Positions 22,911 to 34,250 of a stretch of 64,000 nt of DNA are shown here, piece after piece. Both the position numbers and the translations under genes were made by a program. The notes below the pieces were generated by a model. The model ran no database searches. It was given only the letters and a program-made list of their open reading frames with translations, and was not told the DNA's origin. Every line of letters starts with the position of its first letter. Position 1 is the first letter of the stretch. Where the stretch lies: the NCBI GenBank assembly GCA_015956445.1, contig WIUZ02000019.1:186001-250000 (forward strand), in the 5' to 3' direction. The stretch is from Thelephora terrestris. Taxonomy: Eukaryota > Basidiomycota > Agaricomycetes > Thelephorales > Thelephoraceae.

Positions 22911-25563
22911 TTCAAACCACTTATACTGTCTTCGCTTACAAACCTGTTGGTCTCGGACACTTTACTCTTCTGGTTCTTCTTGCACTTAGCGGTTATTTGA
23001 ACGGACAAACATCCTACGGACTCATTCCACCTTCTCGTCAAGCTCCAGTACACTCTCCCTCAATGTGCTTCCCCCTCCCCCACATCGATCGATGTTTGAC
23101 GCATCGATTTTGATTATCCCGCACACCCATTTGACAAATCTCTCCTTGGCGGTCCTCACATTTGTGTTTTCCCACTATATCGAAGTTCTCCCTCTCGTTT
23201 GCTTCATCTCCCATTATCCTCATCGTGTTTCCGTTGTTTTCCTGCTATCGCTATGTCCGTTGATCCCCCCTCCCCACCCTCTTTCTCGTCTGCAAATGAT
23301 CCCTGACCATCACGCTCTTTTGCGTCTATTCATCTGTTCTTTATTATCCACTATATCCATATCGTGTCTGTCGATTCCCATGCTCCCTGCTTGGGAAGCC
23401 CATCAACTCCTGATCCCGAATTCTATTCGAGGCGCCGCACCGGCTGTTGTCTCCACTACTATAGTGGAAGCGTTCCACAGAAAACTACACCGCCCCCTGT
23501 CTTCACCAGAGTTGCTAACTCCCTTTCTGACGCACGCCACTTGATTTCAGCGTATCTTGAACACTAAAACATCGTGCGCGCACTTTGATCTTTTGCCCTG
23601 CATGCATCGATCGAACGTTGCACAGCTACAGCCACCATGGATACAGTTCTTTTCGGCAGATGCTCATCAGACTGATCTGCGAACGTCCCACGTTTCGAAT
23701 CGGACAACGATCAGCAGAGTTCTCTCTCCCTCGGGTGCTCGTCAAGTTCCCGGTTTCCGTCTTTAGATTTCTGTTTGCTCTGGTTTCCCATCGGCTTCCT
23801 TGCTTCCCTGAAGCCGCGGGCGCAGACTGCGTATAGTGGCGTGTGATGACACCTTGACGGTAACCAAGTGCAAGTACATATTTATAAAGCCTAAGCTTGA
23901 CCCTTGGCTTCGGTGGCATCTCCAAGCTTCCTCTTTTTGGAGCATCGACGGATCCTTGGAATTCATCGCGGAGCACACATGTGGAGCGATTAATTGGTTC
24001 TTTGAAGGATCCAGGCTGTTCACGGGTACCAACCAAACCACTCTTCAATCTTGCGGTAATTCAACGTCAACGCTAAATGTAGCCCACTGATCGGGAGTCA
24101 CAACAAGCTGAAAAAAACCTCCGGCCGCATTCTATGAACCAGTGCATTCCATAGGAAGCGGGCAATATGCGCCGTTCGAGGTGGGTTCCATGGCCACCCT
24201 TCGAGGCAGCGCCCGGGTCTGGGGGATCGCCATACGCACGCCAAGACGGTTACGAGGGGGGAGATTACGGTTCCTCCGTGGAACTCGTTTCCCCTCTCTT
24301 CGGTGCATCATCCCAGAATCAGAGATCAACGAGCCAAGGAAGGATGAGAAAAAGATGTCCGAGCGGATTGGATCTGATCAAAGTCAGCGAACGTCCCTCT
24401 CAGAGTTCATAAACACCCTCTCACAGCGTCTGGCAGCGGAGCAGTAGACAGCAGCCTCACGGAGATACTACGTTGCTGTGCGGCGGAAACCTTGATGCAT
24501 TGGAACGCCTTTAAAAAATATGGACCTAAGACGGGGCTCCACCATACGCAGAACTCCATCGGCTTGTCGGGGGCAACCGGATCTTCCTCTAGCTAGGGAT
24601 GTGCGATTCGGAATTGCAGGCGACCTCTGAAATTAAAAATACGGCAGAGGCTAATTTCGACCAGGGTCAACCTGATGATCCCGCACGTTTACATGGCTGC
24701 GCAATGTCGGGAGACAGTAACCCAAACTGTTTCGATCGTCGGCTGATGTAGAATTGAAGCATTCCACCAATGGCCCTGTTTCTATGTAGCAGGTGAACAC
24801 CGTTGTCTTCCAACCAAGGGGCGAGCGCAGCACCCATTCACCTGGTCCGTATCGGAGTATGAATCGCGTAGAACCGGTCCTGTGAGGTCCACTCTACAGT
24901 GCTCGGGCCTCAAGGCTTTGATTCCAGCACGGCAAACACCCCCAGAGACATCGGTTAGAGCGGAAAATGGAAACCAACAGGATCAACTGGGAATCTAGTC
25001 TAGGCGTTGTACGCCGGTAAAGTCAATGCGGAGGTAAACAAGCCCACCCGTCTAACTTGTAATTGTCCGGCTGATCGATGGGTGGGCGGCCGCTGTCGTC
25101 ATGCGTCAGAGGTTGTAACAAGGGGGCGGGTTCACCACTTTGTCCTGATTCGTGCGTGTATCAGGGTACCTTGATGATCTGTCCGGGTGGCACGAGACAA
25201 GATTACACCCGCGAGTTTGGTGTCTCAGAGATTCCTTGGGGTCAGCGACCACGGTCGTCCCTAAATCAGATCCCTAGAAGACTGTCGAAACCGAGAAGTG
25301 GGCATCTCTAGCGGTGATCCGGGACGAACGTCTGCGAGGTAGAAAGCATTGGTGTATTGGAGCAGGGTGTTTCCTCGAGTATTGTAGCCTTTTCCAATTG
25401 TCGATAGCAACAGTCCCAGTCGCGTGCTAAGGTTTCCTCCGCTCTCCCACCGTGATGGACTGGGCCACGAGTCGGCGTCAGTGAATCGTCCCTCGGGGCA
25501 CTGCATTTAACAATGATGTCGGTCGTCCGCCAGAAACGCCGAATGGACGCTCCTTACCCAGCA
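22911..25563. other. Convergent 2.65-kb spacer, no supported gene
   Basis: This lies between the stop of the Ser/Pro-rich gene and the stop of the G-patch gene. The first 600 bp are pyrimidine-rich, which creates a long hydrophobic-looking open frame (23065-23544) that is probably compositional. A glycine/tyrosine-rich frame at 24167-24412 has no start context or family match. No RNA gene was identified. Confidence 0.45.
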
Positions 25564-27035
25564 TCAGTCGTGATCCTCCTCTGTGACGCCGGGGCAATCG
25601 GCCTCCAACTCTTCAACCGAAAGGTACTGCGTCCCGCACCAGAAACAGTAGTGGTACGTGTTTCGCAGATACTCCAACACCTGTTCCAGCCGTTGTGGTG
25701 CCTAATATGTATCAAAGATATTAGCCTGAGGCAGAAAGACTTCGCAGATATAAACGAGAATAACACGTGTGGATTGGGCACTGCCAAGAGTCACTCAAGC
25801 AGCGGGATGTCGTCACGAATCGTAGACGTGGACGCCGAGAATATAGAAAACGACCCACCCCTAGGCGCAGATAATCGCCAACTTGAAGCAGAGTTTCCTC
25901 TGGCCACACCGCGACAGTTTCGGCGTGGTCTTTTCCCTCGGGGTCGACGCCAGTTCCCATACGAAGCGGACGTTCGTCGTCTTCGCCCCCAACAGGACCA
26001 GCGTTCAAAGGTTGGAGTGCATCGGCTTGCATCTTGGCTTTAAGACGGTCAGCCGCTCCAGCATCAGGTCCGCCCTGTCCAGACTTGGTAGTTCCCGAAG
26101 AACCTGAGGCCGGAACTAGCAAAGATGACGAAGACCACAGTTCTTCCAGTGATTCCAATAACCCTGGCGGGAACGATTCTGGGTTCTCCGGATCAACCCA
26201 GAATCGATTGAACTAGGCAGAAGGAGGGGTTGGTTGAGCACATGACCTGATCCTCTACGCCTACCCTCCGACCCACCTTGATATCAGCTTTCGTATCAAG
26301 ATTGACGCACGTGGCCCTCGCGTGTCTTAACTTCCCTTCTGCCCTTCGATCTTCATACTCCTTCCGCGCACGATCACGAAACTCGTCGGCACTGAGGGCT
26401 TCTGATTGCCTAGCTATTTTCGCCACACGTTCTAGCGCGGTAGGTGAAGGCGGTCGTTTCACTCCGCCGATACCAGTCTTGCCTACGGCGCAGGGTGGGT
26501 GTTACTTTATGCCCACGAGAGACTGAAGACACTCACCGGCCCACTCTTTGATCGGTACAGGCTCAACACGATGCTTGTACGCAGCAAATCCCAACGGTCG
26601 GGGATCAGGTTGCGTAGTCGAGGTCTCAGCCTCGTCGTCGCATCCTCTAGTATCCTCAGACATTTCGATAGTCCGAGTGCTCTTGAAGCCCCCGTCGATG
26701 GAAGTGGAAGATGAACTCTCCTCGTGGCTCTCCCCGAGGCTTTGCCCTGGTTTGAACCCCATCTTGATCATGATCGCCAAAGCCTTATTCTGTTTTCCCG
26801 TCTCCTCGGCCTCTTCCTGGGCCTTTTGGATTAAGCTCGTCTGTAAGCCCTCCTCCCGTGCCTCCAGCTCCATTTGCCTCCGATTCTTCTTCCGGTTCTG
26901 TTCGTTGAGCAACTGAGACCGTTTTAGGGCCTGCTTCCTCTTCTCAGTGTACGATTTCTGTTGTTGAGGCTTCGAGGCCTCCTCAAGCCGAGCCAGAAAT
27001 TTGTCTGACAGGTAGTCGTCTTCATCGTCAGACAT
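25564..27035 (-). CDS. G-patch and DUF4187 protein, GPATCH11/CCDC75-like
   Basis: Four exons (26537-27035, 26277-26482, 25883-26212, 25564-25701) give 390 residues. It begins with an acidic MSDDEDDYLSDKFL, then a Lys/Arg/Glu-rich coiled-coil-like stretch. The G-patch follows (IMIKMGFKPGQSLG ... GKTGIGG, the last part made by joining exons 1 and 2). The C-terminus carries the DUF4187 signature: LEYLRNTYHYCFWCGTQY, then LEADCPGVTEEDHD with paired cysteines that could bind metal. The order G-patch then DUF4187 is that of GPATCH11, a nuclear protein thought to work with RNA helicases. Intron 3 is long (181 bp) with a weak GTTGGC donor; it was chosen because it joins EETLLQ to APQRLEQVLEYL in frame. 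Confidence 0.87.
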
Positions 27036-27437
27036 GGAGATGAGAGCGGAGAGCAATGATAACGACGTGCCGATCAAGCTAGAGATGATCGAACAATTCC
27101 AAAGCCACAAGCTTTGCAACTTCCAACTCAGACTTTCATCGTAGCAGTATCGTATATGTTTAAGGTGATCCGATACGATACAGTGGTAACGTTTTTGGCA
27201 AGTTATCGACGTATCACAGAAGAAACAGAATGCGGCACCCAACCGTGCAACGATGAAAAACAACGGTCTCGGCAAATCCGGAGGAACGAATAACACACGC
27301 AGCAGTTTGGAACGAAAACGTAACTTCCCCGTTTGAATCTCTCCGCTTCTAGAGGCAGCTGGAAAGGGACCGTACTGAGGGAGGAGAGAGATGAACAACC
27401 GAAAGGGAAATCGTGTACACTATCGGGGAGGGACAAT
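27036..27437. other. Spacer between two minus-strand genes
   Basis: 402 bp hold the G-patch gene promoter and the 3' flank of the RRM gene. No gene was seen; frames here are extensions of neighbouring composition. Confidence 0.5.
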
Positions 27438-28640
27438 TTAAGCCGCATCGACGACAACAGCTTCGGGGGTGTTGTCGTCAGCTGTGTCTTTGGCGGTGTT
27501 ATCTTCATGAGGAGCATTGACGGCAATCTTGACAGCGATGGCGCGACCACCGAATTCCTTGCCCTGGAGGGCATCGATGGCCTTCTTTTGTTCTTCTTCG
27601 TCACCAACGTCGACAAAGCCGTAACCCTTGCTCCTTCTGGGCTTCCACCTCCTGTGGACAATGCGAGCGGAAACGACCTTGAGACCAGCATCAGTGAAAA
27701 GAGCAGCCAACCCGTCGTCGTCGATGTTGAAGCCGAGGTTGGCAACGAAGAGGACACTCTTGGATGGTTCACCGACGGGATCCTCGCCAGCGGGGCGGGA
27801 GGGACGACGGGCCCTGTGCCCACGATATCTAGGCTTGGGAGCATCTTCTGCGCGATCGGTTTCGGGAGCGTCAGCAGCAGGAGCAAAGGTCTCTCCTTCA
27901 GCGGGCTTGGGCTTGTTACGGCGCTAAGAATGAGGAAGTGAGAATGGTATGAGGTGGCAGGAGAAATGGCGCTCACCTGAGTCTTCTTCTTTTTCTTCTT
28001 GGGCTTCTCCGCATCCTCGGTAGCGGGAGCAGTACCAGGAGCAGTTTCAGCCTTGTCAGTTATCTCACCATTCGCCTCGGCGTCGGTGACTTCTCCAGGA
28101 ACAGACTTGGGACCGCGTCTGCCCCGCGCCCACGGAGGCCTAGAAGACCCGTACCTGCGGGGAGCTCTGGGTTCATTGCTCTTTTCTTCGGCTGGTTTGG
28201 CAATCTCAACGATGACCGTACGGTCGTCGAGCACCGTCTTGTTAAGGGCTTCGACGGCCGTCTGGGCGGCCTCGATGGTGGTGAGAGCAACGAAACCGTA
28301 ACCAGCAGAGCGAGTTCCATTACGAGTCCTACGCTGAATGACCTGAGCGCTGATGCTGTGAATTGAGAGGAGAAATGAGTGGATGAAGGAGAAGAAAAAG
28401 GAAATCGTGCTGACATGTCACCCTCAACCGGCACGAAGAAGTCCTTCAGCCCATCATCCGTGGTAGAATACGCAAGATTTCCGATAAAGACCTGATTAAG
28501 AAGAGATCTAGGACTGTTTATTGGAAGGCAGTTGGGAATTGGGATACCTTGAAACCGGGAGCCACGGTTGAGGTCGTTGAATCTTGACCAACGGGAGGCA
28601 CGCCGTTTTCTAGGACTGGGGCGGCAGGGGCGTCAGACAT
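27438..28640 (-). CDS. RNA-binding protein with two RRM domains
   Basis: Four exons (28548-28640, 28415-28491, 27977-28355, 27438-27923) give 344 residues. RRM1 (about 30-115) has RNP2 VFIGNLAY and RNP1 RSAGYGFVAL; RRM2 (about 220-300) has RNP2 LFVANLGF and RNP1 SKGYGFVDV. They are separated by a basic linker with an Arg/Gly/Pro segment (RPPWARGRRGPK) and a lysine run (KPKKKKKKTQ) that may act as a nuclear signal. The C-terminus is acidic. The junction between exons 2 and 3 (GTCAGC donor) was chosen because it restores VEGDIISAQVIQRRTR across RRM1. Likely a nuclear or nucleolar RNA-binding protein; targets cannot be inferred. Confidence 0.9.
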
Positions 28641-29172
28641 TAGGGGACGTTGAAAGGGTGGGTGAGAAGAATCGAGGGTATTCGTTCAGAAGAAGGGGTG
28701 AACCGGTTTCTTTCCTGTCAAAAACTTGGAGGTCGAAAGAAGAGGACGAGTGCGGTGGCAATCGTGTGAGACATATTGATCGTGGGAATTAATTTCACTC
28801 TCCGACACGGCGGTTGCCATCACGAACAAGGATGGATATATGCGCACGAGTCGGTGAGTGCTCACTTATTTATAACAGCTCAAGCCTGTGGTCGTCAGTT
28901 CCTGTGATGCTTGTGATGCTGCGTATTAGCGGTGCCTAGGCGGGGTCACGTGGGAAGATCCAAGGCAGAGCGTTGAGCAGAATTAGCGGTAACTGTGACA
29001 ATCTTGGCAGATGATTACCTAAGCTTTCGTTGCCATAAAAGCACGACTGGTTTGATCTCCCTCTTTTTTCTCAACTTTCTCCTCCCCTCCTCCTTGGTCG
29101 TCTGGTCGTCGCTTCTTTGCAGACCACAGTCACTCTTTACTATTCACTCTCCCTTTGACGACTCTTGAAGAG
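28641..29172. promoter_or_regulatory. Divergent promoter region of RRM and GH128 genes
   Basis: 532 bp separate the two start codons. The part next to the GH128 gene is rich in CT (about 29055-29150), a common feature of fungal core promoters and leaders. No gene is seen. Confidence 0.45.
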
Positions 29173-30385
29173 ATGCACGCCAAACTCTTGAACATCTTTG
29201 CGCTCTCTACTCTCGCTGTCCTCCTATGCTCTTTCGCTCCCACCCAGACCTTTGCGGTCTCTGTCCAGAAGGCTCATGTAGCTAGGCATGTCCCCAACCA
29301 TCACGGTATTGCCAAGAAGAAGAAGCGTGGCACCTGCAAGCCTAGGAGCTCTTCTTCTGGCTCACCACCTGCGGGAACCCCTGCCTCCCAGCCAACGAAC
29401 CCTCCCGACCAGAACAACAACAACAACAACAACAACGCCTCCCCACCTCCCAGTAGCTCTACCTCCAGCACTCCCAGCACCAGTCCATCTACCACCCCGG
29501 CAACTACCCCGGCTACCACCCACTCGGGTTCCGGGAAGCTCGGTATTGCTTGGGCTATGGGCGATGATCCCAGGATCGCCCTCCTTCTCGCTTCTCCCAA
29601 CGTCGTTATTTTCCATCTCTGGACCTCCACCATCCCTGACTCTGTCAAGAATTCTGGCCTTCCCGTCAGCATCATGCTTTGGGATACGTCTTCGAGCAAC
29701 ATCCAAACTTTCGTTCAAAACGCACAGCCTGGTTATGCAACTCACGCTTACGGTATGAACGAGTGCGTAAACCCAATTTTGTTCCTATTCGTCCATTGAC
29801 TTTCTTCGCACTCAAGGGTCAATGAACCAACCCAAGGCTACACCTCTGTCCCCGACGCTGTTTCTGCTTGGTACAGCTATATCAGGCCGCTTGCTAACCA
29901 GGGCTATACTCTCGGAAGCCCGTGCACTACCTCTGCCCCCGACGGCTTCGACTGGGTGACCAGTTTCTTCCAGCAGTGCGGTTCTGACTGCAACGTAAAC
30001 GAGGTGCCAATTCACTGGTATGACGTCCAGTTCTCGGACTTCCAGACCTACGTCGAGAAGTGGTCCGATGCTTTCAAGCTACCTATCCGTGTTACCGAGT
30101 TTGCTTGCCAGGTTTGTTTGTTTTTACTTTGTCCTCATCGAATGGGCGCCAACCGCATACATGCACCTCTAGAACTTCAATGGCCCTAACCAGCCCAGCA
30201 TGGACGACATCTGGAGCTTCACTGCCCAGGCCATCGCCTATTTGGACGGCAACAGCAATGTCCTGTCCTACGCTCCATTCGGTTTCATGGATGACATGTA
30301 CAATGTCAACCCCAACGATTGCCTCTTCAGTGGTAGCACTTTGAGCGCCCTTGGCTGGAGTTACGTCAACAACGGTAGTAGCTAG
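29173..30385 (+). CDS. Secreted GH128-type (Asl1-like) glycoside hydrolase
   Basis: Three exons (29173-29762, 29817-30111, 30173-30385) give 365 residues. A signal peptide is visible (HAKLLNIFALSTLAVLLCSF). A basic KKKKRGTCKPR, possibly a processing site, and a linker of about 80 Ser/Thr/Pro/Asn residues follow, including an eight-Asn run coded by an AAC repeat. The catalytic region starts near KLGIAWAMGD and includes the intron-split YGMNEVNEP (candidate acid/base Glu), VPIHWYD, and RVTEFACQ (candidate nucleophile Glu), as in GH128 beta-1,3-glucanases. A C-terminal GFMDDMYNVNP segment closes the barrel. Likely role: secreted or cell-wall-attached endo-beta-1,3-glucanase in wall remodelling. 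No GPI signal was seen. Confidence 0.9.
29413..29436. repeat. AAC trinucleotide repeat in coding sequence
   Basis: Eight tandem AAC units inside the linker of the GH128-type gene code for consecutive asparagines; any whole-unit change in number keeps the frame. Confidence 0.85.
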
Positions 30386-30803
30386 GGGAACCTCAATCAC
30401 ATTTACCCTTCAATCCGTATACCCTTTTTTCGAAGCTTTCCCGCGAGCCGGTTAGAGTGTTGTTTTTATTTTTACCGTCGTCCCTCGTATCGGCCGCGGA
30501 AGGAGAGGTAGTGGTGCTGGCATTCTCTTCAGTTATTTCTTCCAGCTACCGATATGTATAAGGAGCAGTTACGGCGAAATCTTGATCACTGGTTGTTTCT
30601 TTTTCAAACCACCCTTGGGGACCAGATAGGACAAATCCCAACAACGTTCTTGCATGCATAACGCATCATACCCTTTTGTCGTTATTCATCAAAACGTCTT
30701 TGCCCTCCATCCTCGCACGAAGGCAACAGATTGGGAATCAAAGTCGCCGAGCCCACCGTGCGGCTTTCCACCTGAGTGTGTCCTGTCCGGATAGACAATC
30801 TCG
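30386..30803. other. Spacer between GH128 and AhpD-like genes
   Basis: 418 bp with the 3' flank of the GH128 gene and the promoter of the next gene, both on the plus strand. No other feature was seen. Confidence 0.5.
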
Positions 30804-32762
30804 ATGACGAAACTCCCATCCACCATCAAGCAGCTGCTCAAGCTCAGGAATCCAAACCCTCCCCTACAACCGCCAATCCCAAACTTGAATGGCGTGCTCT
30901 CATCAACGCTAATTGACGCAAAGCGAAAGAACGCGCAAACCGCCTGGTTGGTGCTCGCGGTTCGTTGTCGGAGATATCCTGTTTCACACTTCAGACGACC
31001 TCTCATCAAGAACGTATAGACTTGTACTCTGTTGACCGCCAACCTTCCCACGTCTGTTGGGCACCTTTACTCTTTTGCGACCAGGAAGGATCCGGCCGAT
31101 GTCTCAACGAGGTATGGCCTCGAGAGAGCGGTCAATACCGCGGCGTTGATGCGTGAGAGCGCGTTCAAGAGTACAGTTTTCGTTGGAGTACCCAGGGTAA
31201 GTCCCGAGCATTGCAGAACAGGCGTGTTGCGATTTTATTGTTAGCTTTTGGGGCTCACGCGTGTCCATCTTGTTTTTCGGGTCTCGTCCAGGTTATCCTC
31301 AGTTTGGCAGAGTTCACGAACGCGTTGGAGGATGATGTGAAGGCACGCCTCCCGAAAACGCTCAGCAGGTTCGTGTTTCATCCCGGATTTCGCTGCAATA
31401 CAAGATGGTGACACCCCCCCCTGCGTTTATCAGGACTAAAGATATGGACACGATTGTTGCGCACGGTCGGATCCTGTGGAACTCGATTTATGAGCCATAT
31501 GAGGACAAGCTCCACGACAAATTGAGCTCATGCCATCCAGACTTTATGGGTGAGTCCATCGCTGCGTTTTTTCCTTTTCGCTTTATCCGGTTTCCTTTTT
31601 TCTTCGTGATTCTTTTGGCGTCATTTTATTTCCCATGCTTCTCGCCTACGCTGGCGCCTCGTTTCCCGTTAGTCTTTCCTGGTCGAACCCGACGGAACGG
31701 GTAAGAATCGTGCTCGACTTTGTCCGAGTTTAATCCTCTCTCCCCCGCGATCCACGGGACCCCACAGAACGGCTGGGGAAGAATCAACGCTCTGCTTTGC
31801 GCCTTCGGATGCTCGCACGCCATCCTGTGTTCGATTCCTTTTCCTTCCCCCGCTCCCTTCCCCACGTTGTTACGAGGTGGGACGACGTGACCACAAGATC
31901 GCATAGTGGTGGTTCACGGAATCCAATTACGATACCTCTCTCCGTTTTCCAGTTACCGCGAACCGCGCATCTGCTTCCCCATTTACCCTCTCCCATCTCT
32001 ATTCATCCGTTTACCGCTATCTCGTTCTACGTTACACCGACTCCTCGGTGGCGGCCGAGATGGGATTCTATCGTTATCTATCGATCTGGGATCAGCCGTC
32101 TGTTTGTTTCTTTGGGGCTCCAGACTATCATCCCAGTACTGATCTGCGTCATCTTTCTTTTCGGTAATCGCCTTTTGAAAAAAAAACGACGACAACACGC
32201 TCACACCTACACCCACACGCGCTCGCGAACCCTGAAAACTTCTGGAACGATCTTTGATATCTCGATTCTAGCCTTTATTATCCAAGCTTACGGTTCCGCG
32301 CTGTCTCCATTCTCCGTTAATAGTGACGTGAGCCGTGGGTTCAGCCGCGGGGACGGGAGCGGCGTCGACGATCGTGGAAGAGGAGGAGGGTCGGAACCCG
32401 CGAGTTCCTCTCAGCAGCTTTCTTCAACACCGTCATCGACGACATCATACACTCGCTCATTTTTCGCTGGATCGGGCACGAGCACGGATGAGCGGGGAAA
32501 TCTGAGCCGAGCCTTGACTTCCGTCGTCGGCAGCGCTTGTTTGAGGGCAGAGGGCGGAGTTGGACCCCAATTGACCAGCCACGTTTTCGGCTTACTGAAA
32601 GCTCGCACAGCTGAGGATCAGGGATACGAGATGAATGAAGAGGACAGGTGGTTGGCGACTGATGAAGGGACGGAGTGGGTTATCAAAACCGTGGATTCCA
32701 TCCTTGACGTTGTCGCACCTGCACAAAACCATCCGGGCCCAGAGACCAAGGCCAAACTGTAA
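30804..32762 (+). CDS. AhpD-like fold protein, function unknown
   Basis: Five exons (30804-30959, 31020-31196, 31292-31368, 31434-31549, 32272-32762) give 338 residues. The all-helical arrangement resembles a fungal AhpD-like (carboxymuconolactone decarboxylase-like) family: LTANLPTSVGHLYSF, ALMRESAFKSTVFVGVPR, an EDDVKARLPKTLSR segment, then SYNIY-type helix ILWNSIYEPYEDKL, and SVVGSACLRAEGGVGPQLTS near the C-terminus. The catalytic CxxC of bacterial AhpD is not present in what I read, so peroxidase-type activity is not supported. The gene contains a single 722-bp intron (31550-32271), about twelve times the window norm; the flanking codons join as HPDFMAFIIQAYG. Family assignment is from remembered patterns and needs a profile search. 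Confidence 0.75.
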
Positions 32763-33208
32763 ATAGCCAGTACCCTGAATAGAATCTGCAGCTGATGAGG
32801 ACGTTCCTGTTATCACACTGTCTGAGACCGTTGTAAAGAGAAGGGGAAAAGGGGGCGGTGCATTTCGATTTTACAACAGACAACAAGTTTTCGACGTACA
32901 CCAGAACTATACTACAGTTGAATCAACAATATCGACAGACCAGCGATGGGTGTATCGTATGTACAAGGGAATGGGAAGGGGGGAGGGCACGGCCCGCGGG
33001 ATTATCAACGCTGATCAAACAAAGTGAAGGGGAAAGGACAAAGGAAAGCCGGATATGCAGGCGTGTGGAGTCGGGGAAGGGGAGGATGAATCGTCAAGGT
33101 GCACGCGCGTGTCTTTGACCCCAACGTTCGTTAAAGGGCGGCACAGTGACAGTTAACTATGTGAGAGAGGTCTGGAGTGGGTGGGTGGTGGGACCAAACC
33201 CTCATAGC
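32763..33208. other. Convergent spacer
   Basis: 446 bp lie between the stops of the AhpD-like gene and the DUF6593 gene. No gene is seen. Confidence 0.5.
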
Positions 33209-34250
33209 TCATAAACCGAAAGCGGTGACAAACTGGTACAACATCGCCGTCACCGTCACGGTGTCCATCAACGGTGGGTGCATCTGAATTGAGAAAGGGG
33301 AAACCGGAAGTAATCAGCGAAACTGTAACGGCGTTCACCCCTGCTGTCTGCCAAGCGCTGCGAAGCTGGCCGCTCGCGAGGCAAGAACGCCCCGAGGGAC
33401 TGGGACAGCTTGCGGCGGCCTGGCCCGAGCAAGGAGGAGATCAACAGGGTCCAACGTCCACTCACCACGACGCCGGCACCAGCAGTCCGGAAGTAGTGAA
33501 GCTCGCGGAAAACGTCTCCGATGTTATACTTGGTCGGCGTCACGTTTTGCAGGCGGGCGATGATATGGCCGTTTGGGTCCTGAAGCTATTCGAGTGGGGA
33601 GGAAGTGGAGTTTGTGACTGAGAAGGATAGGGCAGGGGAAACGTTTCACGTACGACGATACCTCCGTTGTCGGTCGGGCTGGGACCCCATCTGTATTGAT
33701 AACCGTCCGGTCCGTTGAAGATCCTCCAGTCCTGTGAGAGGGTTCCCATCCCGGGTCAATAAATGACAAAAGACATAGGAACCGAAAGAAGTGTTGTTGA
33801 AAACGTACGTAAGCTCTAGGGTCTTGTCGCACAAGGTCTGCCATCGGAACTACCGTCTGCACACAACGAAGGGCTCGTGTGAACAAGCGATTCCAGCCTG
33901 CGGGGGTGAATGGCACTATACCTTTCCGATAGTCGCACGTCCGAGACCACCGCCGGAGGCCCACTCGAGCTTTGCGACACGTTCCTCTTTGGTGTGACGG
34001 ATAGCACGCCAGAGAGAAGTCACGCTCTGACCGCTGCTATTGGTGTCGGTCTACAACGGGAGGGTAGCGGATAGAGATAAAGATAACGTGCGCGTTATCA
34101 GTAAAAGCGAGGGCAATGTGGGGATATCAAGACGGTGAAACGCGGCAAGATACCGACCTGGAATCGATACACGACCCCCCACGAGCTGAAAAGCTGGCTC
34201 TGGCGGGGGTCCTTGGATGTCCAGGAGAGAACCTCGTTAGCAGAAGACAT
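33209..34250 (-). CDS. DUF6593 domain protein
   Basis: Six exons (34158-34250, 33922-34050, 33809-33856, 33654-33731, 33466-33585, 33209-33283), all phase 0, give 180 residues. The core pattern of the DUF6593 family, common in Agaricomycetes and of unknown function, is visible: an opening beta stretch SSWGVVYRFQTDT, then ERVAKLEW, DWRIFNGPDGYQYRWG, a GGIVLQDPNGHIIARL strand pair, and a C-terminal hydrophobic helix (PLMDTVTVTAMLYQFV). No signal peptide is visible. The last intron is 182 bp, longer than its neighbours, and exon 3 (48 nt) is short; both were placed by frame and splice signals. The fold resembles tubby-like/phospholipid scramblase-type beta barrels, but a function cannot be given. 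Confidence 0.75.

Noticed and set aside
23065-23544. 159-codon hydrophobic-looking plus-strand frame
   Set aside because: It lies in a CT-rich tract where Leu/Ser/Phe-rich open frames arise by composition; no start context, domain or splice support.
24142-24447. Overlapping plus-strand frames, one Gly/Tyr-rich
   Set aside because: Too short, no family match and no neighbouring exons.
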